A stretch of 37,395 bases of DNA from JABMMZ01 sp044373665 (GTDB lineage Bacteria > Bacteroidota > Bacteroidia > NS11-12g > UBA955). Under the pieces are notes generated by a model. It was not told where the DNA came from and did not search any database. It worked only from the letters and a program-made list of their open reading frames with translations. Made by a program: the position numbers and the translations under genes. Each line of letters opens with the position of its first letter. The first letter of the stretch is position 1. The DNA lies in the NCBI GenBank assembly GCA_044373665.1, contig JBIPNH010000012.1, positions 1 to 37,395 on the forward strand. Reading direction: 5' to 3'. Shown here one piece after another: positions 16,608 through 23,336 of this stretch.

Positions 16608-17861
16608 TTGGGTCAGCTTAATAAATCTTTTTTTCTATTTGTTTTTTGGTCCTTATTCTGCTTCGGACTAACACTCTCCAAATCCCTAATTAGTATTGGT
16701 TTTATAGGCGTTGTAGTTGTCGGAATTCTTAGCTTTAATAAACACCAACTGAGTAATTCAGAAAAGAAATTAAGTTTTGTTTTAATTCTTTCATTTTTGT
16801 TGACCTGCCTATCTCTTGTCTATTCTCGTCAAATCACTCTTTCCATTGATAAAATTGTCCTTAAACTGCCACTTTTGTTAATCCCTTTTGCCATTTTTGC
16901 TTTTAAAAATAGTGAAGAAAAGTTAAAATTCAGAATGACCACAGTGCTCAATTACGCCTTGTTTTTACCTGCGGTTGTTAGTGTCTATAATTATCTTATT
17001 AATAAAACACTCTTTGATGGTCTTATACTTCAGTCTAAACCATTGCCTATTGAATTTGGATATGGATTATACCATATTCAGTTTTCTGTCTTATTAGCAG
17101 CAGCAATTGTTTTAGGGGTTATTTCTCTTTTGCAAAATCTAGTTCTGAGACATCAAATTACTTTTTGGTTTTTATTGGTTTTGGTCGTTGTAAATATTGT
17201 GGCGCTTCATGTTTTAAGTGCTAGAACTGGTTTGTTAAGTTTGTATGCAGCTGCTTTTGTTGTTATTTATTATTATTTTAAGAAAATTGAGTTTAAAAAA
17301 AAGTTGACTATCAGTGCTTTGATAATTGTCCTTCCTTTGCTTTTTATATTATTCAGCACCTCACTGAAACATCGTATTTTAAATACTTTCGAAGATCTAA
17401 AAGTAACAGTGAGTGGCAAAGATGCAAACGACTACTCCATGGCAATGAGAGTTGCTGCATGGTATAATGCTTTTGATGTGATTAAAGAAAATCCTTTGCT
17501 AGGGGTAGGAGTAGGAAATGTTGAAACCGTCTTAAAAAAGAATTTTGAAACGTATAATCCCAAAATAACACCACAGAACAGGAAAAATCCCCACAATCAA
17601 TTTATTGAGACAGCGGTAGAAAGTGGTATCTTAAACGGTGTCTTGCTTTTATTGTTTTTTGGCTTACTATTTTTTCTCAAATTTGATAAGCAAACAAAAT
17701 TATCACTCAGTGCAATAGGACTATTGTTTTTAATCGCTTGTTTGTTTGAAAGTTTATTCGAGCGTCAGTCAACTGTCGTTGGAATAGTAATGATAATTTC
17801 TTTTGTTCTTGGGAGTAATGCCAAAACTGAGATTGAAAATAAGTCTTTACTTGAGCTCTAG
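16608..17861 (+). CDS. O-antigen ligase family (Wzy_C) membrane protein
   Basis: 417 residues, about ten membrane helices. The large periplasmic loop has LLGVGVGNVETV and the family motif PHNQFIETAVESG, as in the O-antigen ligase/polymerase (WaaL/Wzy) superfamily. Immediately before the loop, SARTGLLSLY is also typical. It would transfer or polymerise a lipid-linked glycan at the outer face of the inner membrane; ligase and polymerase cannot be told apart from sequence. The only plausible start is TTG at 16608. In-frame stop TAA lies at 16584, and there is no ATG, GTG or TTG in the next forty codons. This TTG is itself the end of a TACCTTTG string that looks like a -7 element. The gene ends 15 nt into the convergent WG-like gene. 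Confidence 0.85.
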   Translation: MGQLNKSFFLFVFWSLFCFGLTLSKSLISIGFIGVVVVGILSFNKHQLSNSEKKLSFVLILSFLLTCLSLVYSRQITLSIDKIVLKLPLLLIPFAIFAFKNSEEKLKFRMTTVLNYALFLPAVVSVYNYLINKTLFDGLILQSKPLPIEFGYGLYHIQFSVLLAAAIVLGVISLLQNLVLRHQITFWFLLVLVVVNIVALHVLSARTGLLSLYAAAFVVIYYYFKKIEFKKKLTISALIIVLPLLFILFSTSLKHRILNTFEDLKVTVSGKDANDYSMAMRVAAWYNAFDVIKENPLLGVGVGNVETVLKKNFETYNPKITPQNRKNPHNQFIETAVESGILNGVLLLLFFGLLFFLKFDKQTKLSLSAIGLLFLIACLFESLFERQSTVVGIVMIISFVLGSNAKTEIENKSLLEL

Positions 17862-19109
17862 TTTTTTTCTTATTTTCCCCGATTTTTCAATTAAAAACCA
17901 AATGCCGTTTGTTTTGCCTTTGCCAATAAAACATTGACTAGTTTCGCTCAATTCTATGTTTTTGAACAATTGCCATTTGAGTTCAGCTAGTTCTAAATCG
18001 TCAAATTCTAATAGCCTTACTCTTTCCCCTGCTGTATTTATTGCAATGGTTTGATAATAACCTTTAAGATTTGGGTCGCCTTTGTAAAGGGTTGCTATCC
18101 CATTTTTAAAAGTGCTGGCTTTATTGTTCGAAGGGTCGCAAGCTTTCAAGTCAGTTTTAATGCATATTTGGCCAAACGTATCGATGTAAACAATAACGCT
18201 GTCAAACCCTACAGCACACAATCCTTCGGAAAATTCAGGTTCAAAGGCACACGGAATTTCGAAATTTTTAGCAATCCTAACATTAAAGTTGCTATCTACA
18301 AAAACATATTTATTGCAAAAAACAGTGTCTTCCAAATTCATGTTTTCAATTTGATACGAACCGCATTGGTATTGTATTAAGAAAAAATCCTTACCCTTGT
18401 TTTTTTCTTTAATTATTTGAGCCTCTTCTTCGGGTATAAAGTACTTTAATTTAGGCGAATTTTTAGGTATAAAACTAAAGTCAAGTTTGGGTTTAATCGA
18501 TTCAACATTGATTGTATTGGGTTTAATTTCCTGAGAACCAATCGGTTTTTTGGGATTAGAGACAATGAGGTAAGATTTGGTTTTAACTTTTATGGCAATT
18601 TGAGGTTTTATTGAGTTTCCTAATGTGTCAATATAAATAGCAGTAAAGTATTTTTTGAGTGTATTACTTCCTTTCACCAAGCGGGCTTTATTGTTTTTGA
18701 ATGGGAAAGCTTTGTTTTTGTTATTGGAACAAGCCGACAATCCAGTTCTGATTTTGATATTGCCAAGCGTGTCTATATAAACAATTTCGTTTTGAACACT
18801 CACCGCGCATAAATTGTCTTGAAAATAAGGGTTAAACCAGCACGGTAACTCAAAGGAAGGTTTGATTATTAAATTCATAGAGCTGTCAACAAAAACATAT
18901 TTACCGCATAATTTTACCGTATCTGTTTTTTTATATAAATGCTCGTAAAAGGGGTCGCAATAAAAAGGAATTAAGAGTCTGTTATTGTTGTGTTTGTTCA
19001 CCTTTTTGTAGTGTGCTACCAGTGAACTGTCCAAGTGCAGTTTTACTTGACCATTCAATTTTAAGCACAGTGACGCGATAAATAAAAAAAAGAAAATGCG
19101 ATGTCTCAA
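17847..19109 (-). CDS. Secreted protein with duplicated WG-repeat-like module
   Basis: 420 residues from a TTG start at 19109. A longer frame reaches 19172 (ATG) or 19151, but both overlap the upstream gene deeply. TTG at 19109 is fused to the upstream stop as TTGA and yields a clean signal peptide: basic RHR, hydrophobic IFFFLFIASLCL, then NG-Q. The mature protein has two copies of one module at about 50-165 and 248-363, each with KYVFVDS, EIPC/ELPC, LCAV, IVYIDT-G and a KNG/KNN segment. The VYIDT-G strands resemble WG repeats. Conserved Cys pairs could form disulfides. Function unknown. It is the third gene after gldH and the DCC oxidoreductase. Confidence 0.75.
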   Translation of the reverse strand: MRHRIFFFLFIASLCLKLNGQVKLHLDSSLVAHYKKVNKHNNNRLLIPFYCDPFYEHLYKKTDTVKLCGKYVFVDSSMNLIIKPSFELPCWFNPYFQDNLCAVSVQNEIVYIDTLGNIKIRTGLSACSNNKNKAFPFKNNKARLVKGSNTLKKYFTAIYIDTLGNSIKPQIAIKVKTKSYLIVSNPKKPIGSQEIKPNTINVESIKPKLDFSFIPKNSPKLKYFIPEEEAQIIKEKNKGKDFFLIQYQCGSYQIENMNLEDTVFCNKYVFVDSNFNVRIAKNFEIPCAFEPEFSEGLCAVGFDSVIVYIDTFGQICIKTDLKACDPSNNKASTFKNGIATLYKGDPNLKGYYQTIAINTAGERVRLLEFDDLELAELKWQLFKNIELSETSQCFIGKGKTNGIWFLIEKSGKIRKKLELK

Positions 19110-19504
19110 TTGATGAATTTTGACTTTAATGTTTCGTTTGGAATCCAACATTCTTGTTTTTTGCCAAACCAACGGTAACGATTGTTTGAAATATACTCAT
19201 AGATGGCGTTTCGGATAAATGGAGGCACAATAATGAAAATATAAAGCAGATTTAATGGGAATCTTAAGAGGCGAGCTATTCGCAGTACAGCGCCACTTTT
19301 GGCGTAAGTATTGTTGTTGGATAGTAAAATAATTGTCCGCGAAGTGGAAATTTCTTTGATATTCTTGTTTGATAAAGTTTTTTGAGCAAATTCACTTTGT
19401 AATGAACTAAATTTAAAAACATTGTTACGGTCATTTTTGATAATGAATTGTATACTCTCAGAACAAAGATTACAGACACCATCAAAAAAAACCACGTGAT
19501 TCAT
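19106..19504 (-). CDS. DCC family (DUF393) thiol-disulfide oxidoreductase-like protein
   Basis: 132 residues. The family signature DGVCNLC is at 8-14 (Asp8, Cys11, Cys14, i.e. a CxxC), after strand VVFFD. A second conserved block is KSGAVLRIARLL, and the tail has YEYISNNRYRWFGK. DUF393/YuxK proteins have a thioredoxin-like look and a presumed redox role, but a biochemical function is not established. It starts 4 nt after gldH, and its stop overlaps the WG-like gene as TTGA, so the three genes form an operon. Confidence 0.88.
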   Translation of the reverse strand: MNHVVFFDGVCNLCSESIQFIIKNDRNNVFKFSSLQSEFAQKTLSNKNIKEISTSRTIILLSNNNTYAKSGAVLRIARLLRFPLNLLYIFIIVPPFIRNAIYEYISNNRYRWFGKKQECWIPNETLKSKFIN

Positions 19505-19508
19505 CGTC

Positions 19509-19985
19509 TTAAAAAATAGGTTCTCCTTCTTTGATTTTTACTCCAATACTCTCTACGCCATTTATAATGCTGTCTCTCATGTTTTGTTCTATAGCAATAA
19601 AATATTGTCCTGGACCGCCCTCTATTTTTTTATTTACAAACAGGGGTAATTCATAGTTAATAGAATTCCCCGATGTTTTACCTAAAGGCTTGCCGTCCAC
19701 ATCTGCTAAAGTTAAATTAACTCTATGTGTCGATATTTTTCCTTGGGCATCTTTTATGTGAGCTAATAAATATAAATTTTCAAAAGGGTAAGATTTTTGA
19801 ATTCTAAGTTTTAAGTAAAATTGATGATACAATTGAGGCTGTTTTACCTCGAATCCGAAATCAGGAATTTGGTTATAAGACCATTGGAATTTGGGAATTT
19901 CCTTCATCTCATCAGCTAGTTTGCCTTTTTCGCTGCATGCATTTAAAAGAAAAACAAGGGTTAAACAATAAAAAAGTTTAATCAT
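19509..19985 (-). CDS. gldH: Gliding motility lipoprotein GldH
   Basis: 158 residues. Type II signal peptide with lipobox LNAC (Cys17), predicting a lipoprotein. The rest has the GldH pattern: FQWSYNQIPDFGFEV, then YHQFYLKLRIQKSYPFENLYLL, DVDGKPLGKTSG and the C-terminal GVESIGVKIKEG. GldH is one of the lipoproteins needed for gliding and surface protein secretion in Flavobacterium; in non-gliding Bacteroidota it is retained, with a less clear role. First gene of a three-gene operon. A TAAATTTG element lies 4 nt before the ATG (19990-19997). Confidence 0.88.
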   Translation of the reverse strand: MIKLFYCLTLVFLLNACSEKGKLADEMKEIPKFQWSYNQIPDFGFEVKQPQLYHQFYLKLRIQKSYPFENLYLLAHIKDAQGKISTHRVNLTLADVDGKPLGKTSGNSINYELPLFVNKKIEGGPGQYFIAIEQNMRDSIINGVESIGVKIKEGEPIF

Positions 19986-19989
19986 ACTG

Positions 19990-19997
19990 CAAATTTA
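19990..19997 (-). promoter_or_regulatory. Candidate -7 promoter element for the gldH operon
   Basis: Minus-strand TAAATTTG followed by CA, an exact TAnnTTTG match, ends 4 nt before the gldH ATG. No clear -33 element. Confidence 0.42.
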
Positions 19998-20062
19998 AGT
20001 GTAATATGAAACATTATTAAAAATAAAACCTTCAATATTTTAAAAATTACTCAAAAAACCAT

Positions 20063-20070
20063 TAAGTTTG
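20063..20070 (+). promoter_or_regulatory. Candidate -7 promoter element for the bile-acid-family transporter
   Basis: TAAGTTTG fits TAnnTTTG, 16 nt before the ATG at 20087. The -33 region has no clear TTG. Confidence 0.4.
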
Positions 20071-20086
20071 TTGAATTCTTCGTGTA

Positions 20087-20986
20087 ATGTTAAATCTCGT
20101 CTTTGAAAATCTCGATTTTTTAATCGATTTGGTTTTAGCCTTCATCACCATGAGCTTAGGTTTAAACCTAAGAAGAAAAGATTTTCAAAAACTTTTTTAT
20201 AATCCCAAATCCCTCACCATTGGTCTAATAGCCCAAATGATGTTTTTGCCTTTGATTGCTTTTATCTTAATGGAGTTTTCCAATTTTACGCCCGAAATAA
20301 AAGTTGGGTTTTTAATAATTGCTTTATGTCCAGGAGGAGTTACCTCAAATTTAGTTAGTTTTTTATTAAAGGGGAATATTGCCCTCAGTATTTCCCTAAC
20401 TGTCATTAATGGTTTGCTCTGTATGTTTACTATTCCTTTGCTTACCAATTGGTCCTTGAGTTATTTTATTGGAAATGAGGCGGATATTAGTTTGCCAGTT
20501 TTAAGTACCATTCAACATATTGCACTTGTTACAGTGCTGCCAGCCACTATCGGGGTTTTTATCAGAGGAAGATTGCCTGAATTGGCTATGAGGATAATTC
20601 CGGTTTTAAAATATTTACTTCCCGCACTTCTGTTTGTTATTTTCACAATCAAAATTTTTGCGCCCGCTGACAAAGGAGGTATTTTACTGACTAAGGATGA
20701 GATAATAAATCAAGGATATTGGGTTTTAATGCTCAATTTTTTTAGTATGGTTTTCGGTTACATTCTTGGTTTATTGTTTAAAATTGATTTCAAAAATAAA
20801 ATTACAATTATTGTTGAGGTTGGTCTTCAAAATACTGCGCTTGCATTGTTGATTGCAGGAAATATTCTAAAAAACACTGAAATGCAAAAGCCAGCTATGG
20901 TGTATGCTATTTTTACATTTTTTTCTACGCTTTTGTTTGGGTGGTTAATCAAAACGATTGCCTCAAAGTTTATCGAAAAAAAATGA
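20087..20986 (+). CDS. Bile acid:sodium symporter family (BASS) transporter
   Basis: 299 residues, about nine to ten membrane helices. The N-terminal half has MSLGLNLRRKDF and then ALCPGGVTSNLVSFLLKGN, the sodium-site region of the BASS fold. The C-terminal half has EVGLQNTALALLIA, the matching crossover motif. In bacteria these carry organic anions such as pantoate or other carboxylates with sodium; the substrate here is not readable. The end overlaps the next gene by ATGA (20983-20986), so the two are translationally coupled even though their products differ. Confidence 0.88.
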   Translation: MLNLVFENLDFLIDLVLAFITMSLGLNLRRKDFQKLFYNPKSLTIGLIAQMMFLPLIAFILMEFSNFTPEIKVGFLIIALCPGGVTSNLVSFLLKGNIALSISLTVINGLLCMFTIPLLTNWSLSYFIGNEADISLPVLSTIQHIALVTVLPATIGVFIRGRLPELAMRIIPVLKYLLPALLFVIFTIKIFAPADKGGILLTKDEIINQGYWVLMLNFFSMVFGYILGLLFKIDFKNKITIIVEVGLQNTALALLIAGNILKNTEMQKPAMVYAIFTFFSTLLFGWLIKTIASKFIEKK

Positions 20987-22131
20987 AAATTCGAGTTTTA
21001 ATACTTTTTTTAATTGTTGGAAATAGAGCCATTTATGCTCAACAAATTCCAAAAATAGGAAGTTCACAGCAACTAGAAGTTTGTAATTGGAACATCGAAT
21101 GGTTTGGAAAAAAAATGCTTGGTTTCGGACCCGCAGATAAGGTATTGCAGAAAAATAATATTGCCAATGTTGTTATGCAAACTCAAATGGATGTAATAGC
21201 CTTTCAGGAGGTTGCAGATAAAGCAATGTTTGATTCTCTGTTATTGTTGTTGCCTAATTATGTTGGCGTTTTAGCACCCTATAATGTGGAATTAAAAACT
21301 GCTTTTTTGTTTAATAAGACTAATTTTAGGATGGCCTATTCGCGAGTTCTTGCATTGGGTTCTGATAGTTTTTCAACAGGAAGATATCCCTTTGAATTGG
21401 CCTTAATTCCCCTTAATTCCATTTCTATTGATACTTTGTTTTTAATAAATATCCACTTAAAAGCCAATACAGGCAATGATTCTGAAAAACAAGAAGCATA
21501 TTTAAGTCGCAAAAAATCTGTTGATTGGTTGAAAGCGTATTTAGATAATCAATCTACAGGAAAAAAAATAATGGTAGTGGGCGATTGGAACGATGATTAT
21601 GACCAATCTATCTATAACAAATGGCCAACACCTATCGCGAAATTAGAATTACAATCCAATGCTAGATTTGTTTTTTTGACCAAAATATTAACACAAAACA
21701 ATATACCATCCACAACAGGGTATCTGGATTTTATTGACCATCAATTGGCCTCACAAGTCTTGCTAAATGTTTGTTCTGTTGAAAATACATCGACTTTAGA
21801 TTTAAGGCAAATGATTGCAGATTATGCAAATACCACTTCAGATCATTATCCGGTTTATTCTGTTTTTAATTCATTTTCTACTGGTTTAAAGCTTCAATCA
21901 AGTCAATTTAATCAATTGCTTTTCCCCAATCCTGCTTCCAATTGGATTCGCATTAATAATGTTGTGGAGCCTTATTCTGTTGCAGTTTTTGATTGTTCAG
22001 GGAAAGAAATTGAATGTTACAATTCTGGCGTTTACAATCAATACCATTTTGACTTGTCAAATGGTTTGTATTGGGTTAAAATAAAAACAAATAATGGGAG
22101 TTTTTTTCAAAAATTGGTGGTTCAAAATTGA
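20983..22131 (+). CDS. Secreted endonuclease/exonuclease/phosphatase-fold protein with type A T9SS C-terminus
   Basis: 382 residues from the ATG at 20983. A longer frame from 20941 lies inside the transporter gene, while 20983 gives ATGA coupling and an immediate signal peptide (about 1-20, cleaved near YAQ). The EEP fold motifs are in order: CNWNIEWFG, DVIAFQEV (metal-binding Glu), NIHLKA, VVGDWNDDYDQS and, at the end, TTSDHYPVYSV (catalytic Asp-His). The last 75 residues, opening LFPNPASNWIRINN and closing with a short KLVVQN, are a Por-type (type A) sorting domain. Likely a secreted nuclease or phosphodiesterase; DNA versus phosphate-ester substrate is not decidable. Confidence 0.87.
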   Translation: MKIRVLILFLIVGNRAIYAQQIPKIGSSQQLEVCNWNIEWFGKKMLGFGPADKVLQKNNIANVVMQTQMDVIAFQEVADKAMFDSLLLLLPNYVGVLAPYNVELKTAFLFNKTNFRMAYSRVLALGSDSFSTGRYPFELALIPLNSISIDTLFLINIHLKANTGNDSEKQEAYLSRKKSVDWLKAYLDNQSTGKKIMVVGDWNDDYDQSIYNKWPTPIAKLELQSNARFVFLTKILTQNNIPSTTGYLDFIDHQLASQVLLNVCSVENTSTLDLRQMIADYANTTSDHYPVYSVFNSFSTGLKLQSSQFNQLLFPNPASNWIRINNVVEPYSVAVFDCSGKEIECYNSGVYNQYHFDLSNGLYWVKIKTNNGSFFQKLVVQN

Positions 22132-22619
22132 TGGAAAAAAAAGAAAAAAAATACACCATTCAGCAGGCTATCCCCAAAATAGAATATTACTGTTCCTATC
22201 AAGAAAGGTGTCATCAAGAGGTAAAAACTAAACTTTATGACTTTGGGTTAAATACTGACGAAGTTAATGAAGTTTTAGCTCGTTTAGTTAAGGCCAATTT
22301 TTTAAACGAAGAAAGGTTTGCAATTGCTTTTGCTACAGGTAAATTTAGACAAAAAAAATGGGGGCTTAACAAGATTATCTTTCAGTTAAAGTCGAAGAAT
22401 GTAAGTGAATTTTGTATTAAAAAAGCGCTTGCATTGATCGCAGATGACGATTATGACGAAACAATTTCATTATTAGCTGACAAGTATTTTAAAAAGTTGA
22501 AATCAAGTGATAAAATCTTTGTTAGGCAACAAAAAGTAATTCAATTTTTGATGTCAAAAGGGTATGAATACGAAAAATGTAAAATTGTTGTAAAAAAGTT
22601 TTCAAATGAACAAAGTTAA
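22131..22619 (+). CDS. recX: RecX regulatory protein
   Basis: 162 residues. The all-helical three-repeat RecX pattern is visible: CSYQERCHQEVKTKLYDFGL, then LVKANFLNEERFAIAFATGKFRQKKWG, then QLKSKNVSEFCIKKAL. RecX binds RecA filaments and limits them. A TTG at 22128 would add one residue, but the ATG at 22131 overlaps the upstream stop as TGATG and is preferred. recA is not in the window, so there is no recA-recX operon here. Confidence 0.87.
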   Translation: MEKKEKKYTIQQAIPKIEYYCSYQERCHQEVKTKLYDFGLNTDEVNEVLARLVKANFLNEERFAIAFATGKFRQKKWGLNKIIFQLKSKNVSEFCIKKALALIADDDYDETISLLADKYFKKLKSSDKIFVRQQKVIQFLMSKGYEYEKCKIVVKKFSNEQS

Positions 22620-22640
22620 CGTAATATTGTAATAGAGATT

Positions 22641-23135
22641 ATGAGTTTTCATTTAACAGAAACAGATATTTGGTCCCTTTTGGAACAAGTCAAAGATCCC
22701 GAAATTCCGGTTTTGTCAATCGTTGATTTGGGGGTTTTAAGGGAAGTGAAATTTAAGGATGGCGTGTTTGATGTATCAATAACGCCAACCTACACAGGCT
22801 GTCCGGCGATGAATGTGATAGAGGAAGAAATTAAAGCGCTTTTGGATCGCAATAATGTGCCATGTAGTGTGCATTTGATTTTGTCGCCTGCATGGACTAC
22901 TGATTGGATGACAGAGTCAGGAAAACAAAAACTTAAGGCATATGGAATAGCACCACCTCAGGAGGAAGGATTTTCTCTCAATGATTTATTCGGAAGTCCC
23001 ACCAATATTGAATGTCCACTATGTAACAGCACTCATACTGAATTGATTAGTCAGTTTGGAAGTACAGCATGTAAATCTCTTTACAAATGTTTGGAATGTA
23101 AAGAGCCGTTCGACTACTTTAAATGCCACAGATAA
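22641..23135 (+). CDS. paaD: PaaD-like DUF59/MIP18 protein with C-terminal Cys pairs
   Basis: 164 residues. The MIP18/DUF59 domain (about 8-90) contains VKDPEIPVLSIVDLGVL and YTGCPA (Cys54). A C-terminal zinc-ribbon-like tail has Cys125-x2-Cys128 and Cys150-x2-Cys153, ending FKCHR. This two-part architecture and length match PaaD (PaaJ), a maturation subunit of the phenylacetyl-CoA epoxidase, rather than the short SufT-type DUF59 proteins. No paaA, B, C or E gene is in the window. The role may be iron centre assembly, in phenylacetate degradation or elsewhere. The neighbours (recX, infB) give no pathway hint. Confidence 0.8.
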   Translation: MSFHLTETDIWSLLEQVKDPEIPVLSIVDLGVLREVKFKDGVFDVSITPTYTGCPAMNVIEEEIKALLDRNNVPCSVHLILSPAWTTDWMTESGKQKLKAYGIAPPQEEGFSLNDLFGSPTNIECPLCNSTHTELISQFGSTACKSLYKCLECKEPFDYFKCHR

Positions 23136-23264
23136 TTTGGTTTTTTAACAGTTAAGTAGCTGTTTTAAAATGGTTTGTTTGCTGATTTATTAAAACTTTA
23201 GCCAATTGAAAAATTGTAATTAATACAATGTTTGATTGCGCTTAGCAACACTTGTGTATTTTTA

Positions 23265-23296
23265 TTTGCAATAATTCACATATAGGCTTACCTTTG
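23265..23296 (+). promoter_or_regulatory. Promoter of infB
   Basis: TTTG at 23265-23268, a 20-nt spacer, then TACCTTTG at 23289-23296 followed by CA. This is the best -33/-7 match in the window. The predicted leader to the ATG at 23337 is about 35 nt. It contains a small hairpin at 23304-23318 (AGCAAT, TAA, ATTGCT) and an alternating AT run just before the start. Confidence 0.72.
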
Positions 23297-23336
23297 CACT
23301 TTTAGCAATTAAATTGCTTAAATATATATATTTTTA

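Noticed and set aside
23147..23164. 5-bp stem AACAG/CTGTT after the PaaD-like gene
   Set aside because: Too weak for a terminator without a following T-run, though it sits at the right place.
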